Positions 44,202 to 53,196 of a stretch of DNA of 64,000 nt are shown one piece after another (position 1 is the stretch's first letter; each line of letters starts with the position of its first letter). The stretch covers positions 33,403 through 97,402 of the forward strand of contig JAIQFS010000024.1 of assembly GCA_020073145.1 (NCBI GenBank), written 5' to 3'. The notes beneath the pieces were generated by a model. It was not told where the DNA came from, did not search any database, and saw only the letters and a list, made by a program, of their open reading frames with translations. This stretch comes from Terriglobia bacterium (GTDB lineage: Bacteria; Acidobacteriota; Terriglobia; Bryobacterales; Bryobacteraceae). The position numbers were made by a program, and so were the translations under genes.

Positions 44202-46430
44202 ATGGCCAAGAAAACGTTCCAGATTCCGATCAGCCCGAGCGAGCGCTCGAAGCTCCTGAACCGCATCGAGCAGGACTTCCTGATCGACAAGGCGAGCCAT
44301 GTCTCCTGGGCAAAACGCTGCGCCGGCTGGATGCAGAAGTGGGAAGCGCGGGTAGGTCCGGCCTCGGTGGGGAACGAGGACAAGCCCAACCATGTCGTGC
44401 CGCTGATCCAGTGGCAGTGCTTCAACAAAATGGCGCGCGATATCCAGTCGCTCTTAGGCGACGATGCGGAGGTCACCGCCAAGGCCTCGGGGCCGACCGA
44501 CCAGGCTCGGGTCCGCAAGGTCGGGCGCTACATGACCTCCAGACTGTTCGACCAGATGGAGATCATCAACCCGCTGTGCGAGTTTGAATTCCGCAGGATC
44601 CTGAACGGCTGGAGCGCGGCCTACCGGCCCTGGTGGCGGCGCGAGTTCGACACCCTGGTCAACGGCGAGCGCAAGCGCGTGTGCGACTTCGAAGGCCCTG
44701 GATTTTTCCCGCTCGAGCCCGACGATCTGATGATCCCGGCCGAGCGCGGCCCGAAGTCCCTGCAGCAGTTCAGCCACGTGATCCGGCGGGTGCCGGTGAC
44801 GGTCGACGACCTGGTGCGCGGCGACGGCACGCTTTATCAGGGAACGAGCGATCCCGACTTCATCAAGAAGCTGATCCAGTGGGCGCAGCAGGGACCGTTC
44901 AATGACTACACCATGGTCGGCCAGGATCCGGTGCGCCACGAGCGCGAGCTCTCAGAAGGCGTCGACTACGACGCTTTCATGCTCGGCCGGCGCACGATCT
45001 GGCTGTGGGAATGGTACGGGTACTGGCGGCCGCTCAAGAAGGGCGTCCGCGGCGCCGAGGAAGACAACCTGGAAAAGCGCGAGAAATTCGAAGCCGACTT
45101 CGTGGTGAAGATGATCCCCGGGATGAAGGAGATCGTCGGGGTGCAGGACCTGCTGTACCTGTACCCGAAGATGCGGAAGCGCCGGCCGTTCGTCGAGTCG
45201 ACTCTCATCAAGGACGGCACCTACCGGCCTAAGGGCTTTGGCGCCCTGCTCGAGGACATCGAGGACGATCTCACCGCGAACTCGCGCCTCTTCCAGGCGG
45301 CCGGCGAGCTCTCGGTCTGGCCGATCGTGTTCTTTAAGCCCGGGGGCGCCATGCAGCCCGGCATCTTCAAGCTCGAGCCCGGCACGGCCTACGCGACCGA
45401 GGACCCGGCCGGCGTCAACGTGGTGCGGATCCAGCCGAACCTCGAGTTCGCGGTCGCGCGCCAGCAGGACCTGCTCACCACTTCCGAGCGGGTGACCAAC
45501 ATCAACGACCAGTCGATGGGTCGCAGCATGAGCCAGCCGAACGCGCCCAAAACGGCGACCGGCCAGCTCGCCCTCATCGAAGAGGGCAACGTGCGCGCCT
45601 ACCTCGATTCGACCATCCTGCGGGAGGACTGGGAGCAGATCATTGAAGACTTCTGGGACCTCGACTGCGACCTGGTGCCCAAGACCCAGCCCGGCCTGTT
45701 TTTCCGGGTGACCAAAGAGCAGGCGGGCGGCGTGTTCGACGTGAAGCAGGGGGGCGCCTACATGACCCCCGAGGAATTCGGCGATCGCTACGACTTCAAG
45801 CTGAAATTCGCCACCAGCATCTGGGCGCGCCAGGCCAAGAAAGCGGAGTTCTTCGGCTTCTACCAGGCCGCCATGATGAACCCCATCGTGGCGCAGAATC
45901 CGAAGGCCTTGTGGGTGCTGCTGAATCGCCTGGCCCAGGAGTGCGGAATCGACGACTTCGAGAACGTCATTCCGGCGCCGGTCGACCTCGACACGCCGAA
46001 AGAGCCCGATCAGGAATGGTCGGAAATGCTCGAAGGCGACGTGGTGCATCCCAATCCCTCCGACAACGACCAGCGCCACCTGCTCGAGCACCGGCAGCAG
46101 CTCGACGAGGCGAAGAAGGACCCGAACCCAGATAAGCAAGCGGTCGGCCTGCTGGTGCACCACATCCTCGAGACCCAAGAGCAGCTCAAGACCAAGCAGT
46201 TGATGCAGACGCTCGCCCAGGGCTTCGTCCAGGCGGTCGCGGCGCGCCAGGGCAGCGGTGCGCCGCCGAACTACATGCAGCAGATGCAGAGCCAGTTCGC
46301 GCCGCACACCATGCCGCCCGGAGCTCCCGGGCAGCCCCCGGACGCGGCGCCGGCCCCGGGTGACATTCCGCCCCCGCCGGCCGCCGTAGGCGCTCAGAAC
46401 GCCCCGCAGCCCCAGGACGGCCAGCTCTGA
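44202..46430 (+). CDS. Phage portal protein
   Basis: A 742-residue protein of the podovirus-type portal size class. N-terminal WAKRCAGWMQKWEARVG, a core with NHVVPLIQWQCFNKMARDIQ and RRILNGWSAAYRPWWRREFD, and a C-terminal stretch with a Pro/Gly/Gln-rich tail (GAPGQPPDAAPAPGDIPP). Portals form the twelve-subunit ring at one capsid vertex through which DNA passes. The place between terminase and capsid genes supports it. Confidence 0.82.
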   Translation: MAKKTFQIPISPSERSKLLNRIEQDFLIDKASHVSWAKRCAGWMQKWEARVGPASVGNEDKPNHVVPLIQWQCFNKMARDIQSLLGDDAEVTAKASGPTDQARVRKVGRYMTSRLFDQMEIINPLCEFEFRRILNGWSAAYRPWWRREFDTLVNGERKRVCDFEGPGFFPLEPDDLMIPAERGPKSLQQFSHVIRRVPVTVDDLVRGDGTLYQGTSDPDFIKKLIQWAQQGPFNDYTMVGQDPVRHERELSEGVDYDAFMLGRRTIWLWEWYGYWRPLKKGVRGAEEDNLEKREKFEADFVVKMIPGMKEIVGVQDLLYLYPKMRKRRPFVESTLIKDGTYRPKGFGALLEDIEDDLTANSRLFQAAGELSVWPIVFFKPGGAMQPGIFKLEPGTAYATEDPAGVNVVRIQPNLEFAVARQQDLLTTSERVTNINDQSMGRSMSQPNAPKTATGQLALIEEGNVRAYLDSTILREDWEQIIEDFWDLDCDLVPKTQPGLFFRVTKEQAGGVFDVKQGGAYMTPEEFGDRYDFKLKFATSIWARQAKKAEFFGFYQAAMMNPIVAQNPKALWVLLNRLAQECGIDDFENVIPAPVDLDTPKEPDQEWSEMLEGDVVHPNPSDNDQRHLLEHRQQLDEAKKDPNPDKQAVGLLVHHILETQEQLKTKQLMQTLAQGFVQAVAARQGSGAPPNYMQQMQSQFAPHTMPPGAPGQPPDAAPAPGDIPPPPAAVGAQNAPQPQDGQL

Positions 46431-46443
46431 GCAAGCAAACGCT

Positions 46444-46725
46444 ATGAGCGGGAAGAAGAAAGCGCCGAGCCCCAAGGCGGCCGTCGCGCAAGAGGAGCTC
46501 GACTCGGCCGACCTCGACGCGGTGAAGGACCTCGAGCGATCGCCCGGGTACGCCCTGGTGCGCGAGCGGGTGACTGCAGAGATTGAGCGGCTCGGCCGCG
46601 AGCTCGAGGGAGACCTCGACGCGGAAAAAACCGCGAAGCTGCGCGGCCAGCTCAGAGCGTACCGGACGCTGCTCACCATCCCCGGAATCCTCAAATCTGA
46701 AATCGAACGAGAGGTAAAAGTATGA
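46444..46725 (+). CDS. Phage hypothetical protein, 93 residues
   Basis: A soluble, highly helical protein (DLDAVKDLERSPGYALVRER, LGRELEGDLDAEKTAKLRGQ, YRTLLTIPGILKSEIERE). Probably coiled coil. It overlaps the next start by ATGA. Function unknown. Confidence 0.65.
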   Translation: MSGKKKAPSPKAAVAQEELDSADLDAVKDLERSPGYALVRERVTAEIERLGRELEGDLDAEKTAKLRGQLRAYRTLLTIPGILKSEIEREVKV

Positions 46726-46997
46726 AACGAGACGCACACATGACCGCACACCTTGCTGCCTTCATCGCCAGCGGTTTAGTCGCCACTCACGGCGTCGACC
46801 CCCTCGCGATCGCCGACGCCATTCTTGCGAAGACGGTCGACGTAGAGCCGGACCGCTGGGGTGGAACGACCGCGGGCGAGGCCCAGGCGCCGATCGCTGA
46901 ACAGGTCAACAAGCCGGCCGAACCGAGCGGCGACGCAGGGGCCGATCCGATTCACGAGCTCGCGCAGCTCGAGCCCGAAAAGGAACAAGCGGAGTAA
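46722..46997 (+). CDS. Phage hypothetical protein, 91 residues
   Basis: The N-terminal helix MTAHLAAFIASGLVATHGVD and DPLAIADAILAK are followed by an acidic, Pro/Ala-rich tail. It overlaps the genes on both sides by one to four bases. No family recognised. Confidence 0.62.
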   Translation: MKRDAHMTAHLAAFIASGLVATHGVDPLAIADAILAKTVDVEPDRWGGTTAGEAQAPIAEQVNKPAEPSGDAGADPIHELAQLEPEKEQAE

Positions 46998-47173
46998 TGA
47001 GCCTGGTCGACCAATTCGGCCGGCCATTGGGGACACCCCGCGTGTGCGGCTTCGTCGGATCTGGAATCCCCTCCAGTCTTCCAGACGGCGATTCCGCGCA
47101 CGCGGTGGCTTCCCTATCGATTGAACCCGATGATTTCTCCCCGGAGGACTCCCACCATGAAAGTGCCGATTAA
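46997..47173 (+). CDS. Small phage protein, 58 residues
   Basis: ATG 46997 overlaps the stop before it (TAATG); TAA is at 47171-47173. The acidic protein begins MSLVDQFGRPLGTPRVCGFV and ends in an Asp/Glu/Ser/His-rich tail. It overlaps the next gene start by 17 bases. Gene packing supports it; function unknown. Confidence 0.5.
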   Translation: MSLVDQFGRPLGTPRVCGFVGSGIPSSLPDGDSAHAVASLSIEPDDFSPEDSHHESAD

Positions 47174-47657
47174 GACGCCGATCCGCCGAGTCAGTTTCGA
47201 GCCTTCCGACAACGGAGGCTTCATCTCGAAAACCGAGCACGAGCCACCCGCGCGCAGTAAGAACGGCCCGTACATCGACTACGAGGACCGCACCAAAACC
47301 AACGTGCATCCGAGCGTCCAGCACGCCGCGGCGCACTTGATTGCGAGCTTCGGCGGCGGGAAAAAGGCCAAGCGGCCGCCGGCCGGCAAGAGCGTGGCCC
47401 CACGGATGGGCGCCGGCGCTGCCTCGATCGGCAGCAAGATGCTGGAGAACGATTACCATCCGGAGCAAGACGCATCCCACGCGCGGAACGCTCTCAGCCG
47501 CGTGAGCGCCAATGGGACTCCAGCCCAGAAGGCGGCGGTCCGCAAGAAGGCCGCGAGCAAGTTCCCAGGGATTCGGCAGAAGGGCAAAGCGAAGTCCCAG
47601 TCGAAGATGGGACCGCAGACCAAGAGCATCTCGGAGCGGATGCTCGACGGGGAGTGA
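47157..47657 (+). CDS. Phage protein with HARNALSRV motif, 166 residues
   Basis: ATG 47157 follows GGAGG at nine bases. The protein is basic overall. The C-terminal DASHARNALSRVSANGTPAQ and KKAASKFPGIRQKGK match a short domain recurring in small phage and bacterial proteins (DUF6582-like). It may be a structural or DNA-binding protein. Confidence 0.65.
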   Translation: MKVPIKTPIRRVSFEPSDNGGFISKTEHEPPARSKNGPYIDYEDRTKTNVHPSVQHAAAHLIASFGGGKKAKRPPAGKSVAPRMGAGAASIGSKMLENDYHPEQDASHARNALSRVSANGTPAQKAAVRKKAASKFPGIRQKGKAKSQSKMGPQTKSISERMLDGE

Positions 47658-47863
47658 TGAAACGCGGCTGCGTCACATTGAGCACCGAAACGGTCGCCAA
47701 GCTGTTACACCTCCGCGCGGGCCTGAGGGTTACGAGCGTCAAGTTCAGCCCCATGACTGACACCGCGACCTTCTTTGTGGCCGGCGAAGATTTGGAATAC
47801 CTCACGGGAAAAGGCGAGCACGCGGTTCGCTATCCGCTTCCCACTCTGATGGACCTGGACTGA
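47657..47863 (+). CDS. Small phage protein, 68 residues
   Basis: ATG 47657 overlaps the TGA before it; GTG 47654 is possible. MKRGCVTLSTETVAKLLHLR and VTSVKFSPMTDTATFFVAGE suggest a mixed alpha/beta fold. Function unknown. Confidence 0.6.
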   Translation: MKRGCVTLSTETVAKLLHLRAGLRVTSVKFSPMTDTATFFVAGEDLEYLTGKGEHAVRYPLPTLMDLD

Positions 47864-48219
47864 TGAAGCAGGCGCTCAACCACATCGGCATCGTGATCGG
47901 CGAGCAGTGTCCGTACTGCCAGAAGTTCCGCTCGCCCCTCGACATCATCCAAATGCCCGGCGGCGCCAAGGTCTGTAGCCCGTGCTGGCAGAGACACGAA
48001 GAAGCCGTCGCGGCGCTGTCGGCGGGCAACTTTACCGGCCGCTGCTCGGAGTGCGACAAGCACTGGACCGAGCTCCGCAGCGCCAGCGGTCGGATGGCGC
48101 TTCATTTCGAGAACGGATTGTACCGGCCTATGTGCGAGTCGTGCGATCGCACCTACGTGCCACTGAGGCGTGAGCTCTATAAGGGCACCGAATTCGCGCA
48201 CGCGAGGAAGCTCTACTGA
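47863..48219 (+). CDS. Phage protein with two zinc-ribbon-like units
   Basis: 118 residues with four CxxC pairs: CPYCQKF with VCSPCW, and CSECDK with CESCD. Each pair-of-pairs could bind one zinc. It is unrelated to a known virion protein. Possible roles include RNA or DNA binding. Confidence 0.62.
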   Translation: MKQALNHIGIVIGEQCPYCQKFRSPLDIIQMPGGAKVCSPCWQRHEEAVAALSAGNFTGRCSECDKHWTELRSASGRMALHFENGLYRPMCESCDRTYVPLRRELYKGTEFAHARKLY

Positions 48220-48229
48220 GAAAGGAACT

Positions 48230-49060
48230 ATGACCCCCACTGTCGACACCGCAGACCGCCCCAACGTGCCACCTGGCCAGGGCGGAGGCAACAAAGAAGA
48301 AACCGTAACCCTCAGCAAGACCGAGGTCGAAGCGCTCCGGCGCGATCGCGATGAAGCCCGCGAGTCCGAACGTTACTGGGCCGGAATCGCGAAGACCGGC
48401 GGAGGGGCTCCCTCACCGGAACCTGCTAGTGATCCCGAGGACGAGATCTCGCTCGATGAGAACGAATTCGTGGATCCGGACGCGCCGGACGGACTGCTGG
48501 CGGGCGACACCCCCGAGAAACTGGTCGAGGACATCGCGGCGCACGGCGTCGAAGCTCTGCGCCGTCGCGGCTATATTTCGCGCGCCGAGGCCGAGCGGAT
48601 CGCCGTCGATAAGGCGACCCAGGTGGCGTCGAAGATCGCCCGCGAGGTGGTCGGCAACGAGCGCCAGAAGCTGGTCACCGACAACCGGCTCCTCGGTAAG
48701 TTTCCCGACCTGCGCAATCCGCAATCGGAGCTCTTCCAGGAGACGGCCAAGATTTACCGCGAGGCGGTCGAGATGGATCCCTCCGCCAAAAAGACCCCGG
48801 CCGCGCTCTACCTGGCCGCCAAAAGCGCCCAGCAGATCATCGACAGCCGGGGCGGCGGCCGCGAAGACGAACAGGATCGCCTGGACCGCGTGAACGCCCA
48901 GGACGGCCGCACTCGTGGGCGCCAGGCGGCCTCCCACGACGATCTGATCGGCCCCGAGGCTGCCGACATCATCAAGCAGATGGGGATCAGCGAGGACGAC
49001 TACAAGGCCGAGAAAGCCAAGCTCTCCGGCCAGGGCCGTGCGGTACGGAGGTCGAAGTAA
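48230..49060 (+). CDS. Scaffold-like phage protein
   Basis: A 276-residue, highly charged protein. The N-terminal half is acidic (DPEDEISLDENEFVDPDAPD). The middle is long alpha-helix (ERIAVDKATQVASKIAREVV) and the C-terminus basic (KAKLSGQGRAVRRSK). With this composition and its place between portal and major capsid, a scaffolding protein is most likely, though no family signature is seen. ATG 48230 has AAAGGA. Confidence 0.55.
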   Translation: MTPTVDTADRPNVPPGQGGGNKEETVTLSKTEVEALRRDRDEARESERYWAGIAKTGGGAPSPEPASDPEDEISLDENEFVDPDAPDGLLAGDTPEKLVEDIAAHGVEALRRRGYISRAEAERIAVDKATQVASKIAREVVGNERQKLVTDNRLLGKFPDLRNPQSELFQETAKIYREAVEMDPSAKKTPAALYLAAKSAQQIIDSRGGGREDEQDRLDRVNAQDGRTRGRQAASHDDLIGPEAADIIKQMGISEDDYKAEKAKLSGQGRAVRRSK

Positions 49061-49061
49061 C

Positions 49062-49715
49062 ATGGCGAAGCCAACCAACAAGATCATGACGGGCGCCGGG
49101 GGCAGCAAGACCCGCGCCAACCAGGAGCTCGCCGGGATCCCCGACTCGCGGCCGTTCGTCGCGCCCGAGGCAGAGCGCCCCGAGGCCGGCGTCGACCGGA
49201 TCCTGAAGTGCCACATCAAAGGCCAGCTCATCAGCACGCTCGACCTCGACCCCCAGGTGCTGTCGGCTCTCGACTACTACTCGACCGACGAAGGCATGGC
49301 CGAACGCGAGAACCGCCCGATGGCCCGGGAAGCGAGCGGCATCCGGCTCGCGGCCGACGGGTTCGACAAATCACTCCAGCAGCGCCGCGACGACGTGAAA
49401 GTGCGCGACATGGATACGTACCAGGCCCGCGATCCGCTGAAGGAAGTCGCTGACGCTCATGCACGCCCGGGCTTCACGCCGAAGTTCCTCAGCGAGAAAA
49501 AAGTCAAAGAGAACGGATCCACAGGCGACTACGAAGTCGCCAAGGACGCGAACGGCGATCCGGTCAAAGTGCGCGGAATGGTGTTAGGCCACGCGCCCAA
49601 CGAACGAGTCAAGGCCCGCAACCGGCATTTCCGCGAGCGCGGCAACCAGGCGCTCCGGCAGATCGGCGAGCAGTATAAGCGCGAAGGAGGATCCACCGCC
49701 GTCATCGATCAGTAG
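49062..49715 (+). CDS. Phage hypothetical protein, 217 residues
   Basis: A charged, soluble protein with many Arg and Asp (KFLSEKKVKENGSTGDYEVA, RNRHFRERGNQALRQIGEQY). GGAGG lies ten bases before ATG 49062. Located in the head-gene block; probably structural or assembly. No family recognised. Confidence 0.6.
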   Translation: MAKPTNKIMTGAGGSKTRANQELAGIPDSRPFVAPEAERPEAGVDRILKCHIKGQLISTLDLDPQVLSALDYYSTDEGMAERENRPMAREASGIRLAADGFDKSLQQRRDDVKVRDMDTYQARDPLKEVADAHARPGFTPKFLSEKKVKENGSTGDYEVAKDANGDPVKVRGMVLGHAPNERVKARNRHFRERGNQALRQIGEQYKREGGSTAVIDQ

Positions 49716-49854
49716 CAAAGTTCAGCACCATGCGAAGCAGGCGCGTCGAATCCAGTCCCTTCACCGGGCTCACCGACGCGGCATCCCCTCGGCCCCGCCA
49801 GAGTCTTCCGCTCCACGAGGAACCCAACCAAACCAACTCAAGGAGTAACTCACT
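49716..49854 (+). other. Leader of the capsid genes
   Basis: About 140 bases between the structural genes, with no gene of its own. AAGGAG before ATG 49855 is a strong ribosome-binding site. No promoter hexamer is obvious. Confidence 0.35.
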
Positions 49855-50397
49855 ATGTCCAATACGAACGCACCCTTCGGCCTGCGGCCGACGATGCGTA
49901 CTCTGGTGGGTGCTGCAGGGTCGATCATTCCGTGCCACAAGCTGGTCGGCTACGGGACGGCCCTGTTCATCCACGACGCCGTGACGCACGCGGCGGCGGG
50001 CACCAAAAACACCGTCGCGGTCGACGCGGCCATCACCCCCGGCACCACTCCGGTCGCCGGCGTCAACCTGATCTACGGCGCGGCCTCGGCCGCCACCGAC
50101 CACGCGATGGTGGACGCGGCCCACGGGATCTTCCTCACCCAGGGCGACGGCACCGGCGCGACCTTCCTGGTAGCGGCCAGCCTGAGCAAGAACGCCAATC
50201 TCGCGCTCACCGCGGGCAACACCGCGACCAAGATGTCGAAGCACGAGCTCTCGGAGACTTCGCTCAACACCACCAACACGCTCGATCTGCGGGTGCGCGG
50301 CCTCTTCCAGGATCCGTCGAATGCCTTGGGCCAGTACGCCAAGGTCTTCGTGACCTTCAACAACCTGGTCGACGCCAACCAGATCGCCGGTATCTAA
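49855..50397 (+). CDS. Capsid decoration/cement-like protein
   Basis: A 180-residue Ala/Thr/Gly-rich protein: MSNTNAPFGLRPTMRTLVGA and GDGTGATFLVAASLSKNANL. It has no membrane segment and lies directly before the major capsid gene, as decoration or cement proteins do. The family start 'NAPFGLRP' is common in phage structural proteins. A strong AAGGAG site suggests high expression. Confidence 0.65.
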   Translation: MSNTNAPFGLRPTMRTLVGAAGSIIPCHKLVGYGTALFIHDAVTHAAAGTKNTVAVDAAITPGTTPVAGVNLIYGAASAATDHAMVDAAHGIFLTQGDGTGATFLVAASLSKNANLALTAGNTATKMSKHELSETSLNTTNTLDLRVRGLFQDPSNALGQYAKVFVTFNNLVDANQIAGI

Positions 50398-50429
50398 GGG
50401 CCGGAAAAATCCACTTCTAGGAGAAAACC

Positions 50430-51359
50430 ATGCAGATCAGAGGCCAATTTTCCGACTTCTTCTTTGAGACGATGTTACCGGCGCTCAACGCCAAGATTTG
50501 GCAGAACTACAAAGCCAAAAAGTCTCTTCTCGCCCGAGTCCTCAACACGGACACCACCACCCGCTCGATCGAGCAGTTCTCGCAGATGACCGGCGTCGGG
50601 CTTCCCACGCTGATCGGTGAAACCGAGGACACCCCGACCGACAACTTCGTGCAGGGGTTCCACAAAACGTTTAAGCCGGCCAAGTACGGCCTGGGCATCG
50701 CGGCTTCCCAGGAGCTCGTCGAAGACGACAAGGTGGGGATCATCTCCCGCCGTTCGGTCGCGCTTTCGAACTCCATCTACCAGTCGCGCGAGATCCAGGC
50801 GGCCTCGGTGTTCAATAACGGCTTCGACGGCACCAACTACGCCGGGCCCGACGGCAAGGCCCTCTTCGCGAGCGATCACCCGCTGGTCAAGGCGGGAGGC
50901 ACCCAGTCCAACATCCTTTCAGTCGCGGCCGATCTCGACGTTACCTCGCTCGAGCTGGCCCTCACCGACTGGGAGCTCATCAAGACCCACGAGGGCTTCC
51001 TGCAGATGCTCCCGGCCCCCCGCCTGCTGGCGGCGGCCCAGAACCGTTGGAACGTGACGGAAATTCTGGCCGGCCAGATGCGCTCCGACACCGCCAACCA
51101 CACCATCAACGCCTTCAAGGAAGGCACCGAAACCGGTGCCGAGATCGATCCGCTGGTGTGGGCTTTCCTGACGGATCCCGACGCCTGGTTCCTCGTGGCG
51201 CCTCCGGAAGAGACCGAAACCCTGTGGCTCGACCGGAAGGCTCCGTACACCAAGTCCGATTACATCGAAAAGAACGAAACGGGGTATGTTTATATGCGCT
51301 ACCGCGCCGATTTCGGGTTCTTTGGGTGGAGAGGGGTTTACGGGACCCCTGGGGCCTAA
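50430..51359 (+). CDS. Major capsid protein, Mu gpT-like
   Basis: A 309-residue protein of the Mu-type head subunit family. MQIRGQFSDFFFETMLPALN, KPAKYGLGIAASQELVEDDK and NGFDGTNYAGPDGKALFASD are typical. The C-terminal YVYMRYRADFGFFGWRGVYG also matches. It would have the HK97 fold and form the icosahedral shell. AGGAG precedes ATG 50430. Confidence 0.88.
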   Translation: MQIRGQFSDFFFETMLPALNAKIWQNYKAKKSLLARVLNTDTTTRSIEQFSQMTGVGLPTLIGETEDTPTDNFVQGFHKTFKPAKYGLGIAASQELVEDDKVGIISRRSVALSNSIYQSREIQAASVFNNGFDGTNYAGPDGKALFASDHPLVKAGGTQSNILSVAADLDVTSLELALTDWELIKTHEGFLQMLPAPRLLAAAQNRWNVTEILAGQMRSDTANHTINAFKEGTETGAEIDPLVWAFLTDPDAWFLVAPPEETETLWLDRKAPYTKSDYIEKNETGYVYMRYRADFGFFGWRGVYGTPGA

Positions 51360-51390
51360 AAGACTAAAGCCCTGAAAAACCCCCGCCCGC

Positions 51391-51432
51391 AGGGGCTCTC
51401 GATTCGTGATAATAGCAGGGATGGGAGCCCCT
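51391..51432. repeat. 8-bp inverted repeat across the start of an inserted ORF
   Basis: AGGGGCTC (51391-51398) pairs exactly with GAGCCCCT (51425-51432) around a 26-base loop. The loop contains the ribosome-binding site and the ATG (51421) of the following gene. In RNA this stem could hold back translation or stop transcripts from the capsid gene. Confidence 0.4.
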
Positions 51433-51948
51433 GCCAAGCGGGTCTGTAACGTGTGCCGGAAGCGGTTTCCGCGCACTCTGAAGCACTGGAACAAGCAGCC
51501 ACGGCGCAAAGATGGCCTCGATGAAACCTGCAAGGAGTGCGCGAAGAAAAGAGCCGCCGAGTGGTATCAGGCCAACAAGGAACGTCGGCGCGCTGAAGCG
51601 AAGGAATTCCGCGAAGACTACCGCGATGACGTGCGGGAGGAAAAGCGGGAATCGCGGCTGCGGAACATCGAGCAGGTCCGAGCTTACCAGGCTAAATACA
51701 ACCGGGAGAATTCGGCCCGGCGCGTCGAATACACGGCTCAGTGGCGGCGGGATCATCCGAAGAAAGCGGCGCAACTCCGCAAGAGTGAGTACGACAACAA
51801 CAAGGAACGGATCAAGCAGCGCGCCAGAGACTGGTACCGGGCCAACCGGGAGCGGGCGCTCGCACAACTGGCGGCGCGGCGCTTCCAATGCCGCATTTCG
51901 TCAACGGTCCGGCGCTCCAGCAGTTTCGACCTCAGCACCATTCGGTAG
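51421..51948 (+). CDS. HNH/EndoVII-associated zinc-finger-like phage protein
   Basis: 175 residues. The N-terminus has a CxxC...CxxC unit (RVCNVCRKRFPRTLKHWNKQ, DETCKECAKKRAAEW), then many Arg/Glu/Tyr-rich helical repeats (NKERRRAEAKEFREDYRD, RDWYRANRERALAQLA). This N-terminal pattern is common in endonuclease VII/HNH-type phage proteins, but no HNH catalytic motif follows here. It may be a truncated homing-type endonuclease inserted after the capsid gene. Confidence 0.6.
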   Translation: MGAPAKRVCNVCRKRFPRTLKHWNKQPRRKDGLDETCKECAKKRAAEWYQANKERRRAEAKEFREDYRDDVREEKRESRLRNIEQVRAYQAKYNRENSARRVEYTAQWRRDHPKKAAQLRKSEYDNNKERIKQRARDWYRANRERALAQLAARRFQCRISSTVRRSSSFDLSTIR

Positions 51949-52054
51949 CACTTAGTTTTCCATCGCCACAACCAAACGGGCAGGACTCAAGACGCGGTGA
52001 GAGCTGCGGATTGGGCAGCAGACCATCTGATTCAAACCGAGACGGGAGAACACG

Positions 52055-52693
52055 ATGTCATTTCCTTCTGATTCCGAGAGCGGCACAGCCCGCAATCTGA
52101 CGAGACTCACGCAGTTACTGTTGAAGGCGCGATACCGCACCTCAGTCGGCGATTCGAACGCAGCCAACAAAACACCGCTGATCATACAAGGGGCGAGCGG
52201 GCAGACGGCCAACTTGCTCGAGGTTTACGATTCCTCAAAGAACCTGCTCTACGCGGTCGACCCGAGCGGCAACGTGGTGAAGTCCGGCGTGAGCAAGGTC
52301 ACCGCCTACCGGAAACAGGTCGCACTCACCGCCGCGCAGATCATCAGCCTGCATTCGGCGCCGGTGGCCCTGGTGGCGGCGCCGGCCGCGGGCATTGCCC
52401 TCTTCTGCCGGAGCCTGTTGTTCCAGCTCATCTACGGAGCCGCGCAGTTTGCCAACGGCGGCGCGGTGACGCCCGTCTATCACGGCGCGACCACGAGCCT
52501 GCTCGCCGGCACCATCCCGCAGGCCACCATCCAGGCCGCGGCCAACTCGACCACCTCGGCTGGGGCGGAAACGAGCGGCCTCGCGCTCACGAGCGCGACC
52601 GGCATCGACCTGTACGCGGCCGGCGCCGACTTCATCACCGGGGACTCGACCGCGATCGTCACCATCGAGTACGACGCCATCACGCTCGGCTAG
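52055..52693 (+). CDS. Phage structural protein, 212 residues
   Basis: An Ala/Thr/Ser-rich protein (GASGQTANLLEVYDSSKNLL, YAVDPSGNVVKSG) like short tail or head-associated proteins with beta structure. The C-terminal part resembles a jellyroll with a hydrophobic stretch (VALVAAPAAGIALFCRSLLF) that is probably core, not membrane. No named family. Confidence 0.6.
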   Translation: MSFPSDSESGTARNLTRLTQLLLKARYRTSVGDSNAANKTPLIIQGASGQTANLLEVYDSSKNLLYAVDPSGNVVKSGVSKVTAYRKQVALTAAQIISLHSAPVALVAAPAAGIALFCRSLLFQLIYGAAQFANGGAVTPVYHGATTSLLAGTIPQATIQAAANSTTSAGAETSGLALTSATGIDLYAAGADFITGDSTAIVTIEYDAITLG

Positions 52694-52701
52694 GGGGAAC
52701 C

Positions 52702-53196
52702 ATGAAAAACCGGCGCGAGACTTTCCGCTCCTCGCTCGACATCGCTGTGACCAAGGCGGCCAGCTACGCGCCGGCCGCCCTGGACCTCAAGCTCGACCGC
52801 TTCCGCGAGCTCGTCGTCACCCTCGACATTCAGTCGGCCGAAAGGGATTCAGGCGACGAGCTCTACGACTTCTACCTGATCACCGGCGACGAGATCGCCG
52901 AGTGGGACCTGGTTCATTTCCCGCAGATCGCGACCACGGGCGCGAAACGCTACGTGGCGCGCATCTTCGCGGACCAGCTCGGCCAGACCGTGACCACGGG
53001 CGCGGCTCCCGACCTGGCCACCAACGACCCGGCCGTCCTGGCAGTGGGCGCGGCGGCCGCCAACGCTCCCAAGAGCCTGGCGGCCGGCGTTGCCCGCCAC
53101 GGTCCGTTCGGGCACATGCTCCGCTACGAGCTCGTGGTGGCCGGCACGATCGCGACGGGGATCGCCTACACCGTCCACGTCGAAGCGAGGGCCTAG
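52702..53196 (+). CDS. Phage structural protein, 164 residues
   Basis: A soluble protein (LDIAVTKAASYAPAALDLKL, ELYDFYLITGDEIAEWDLVH) with Ala-rich C-terminus. Packed directly before the adaptor-like gene; probably part of the head-tail connection. Function unknown. Confidence 0.58.
   Translation: MKNRRETFRSSLDIAVTKAASYAPAALDLKLDRFRELVVTLDIQSAERDSGDELYDFYLITGDEIAEWDLVHFPQIATTGAKRYVARIFADQLGQTVTTGAAPDLATNDPAVLAVGAAAANAPKSLAAGVARHGPFGHMLRYELVVAGTIATGIAYTVHVEARA

Noticed and set aside
48413..49237. Long minus-strand frame opposite the scaffold-like gene
   Set aside because: It is an antisense shadow of high-GC coding sequence, without a ribosome-binding site or family motifs.
51379..51396. CCCC-GCCCGCA-GGGG as a terminator after the capsid gene
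   Set aside because: The stem has only four base pairs and no T-run follows.
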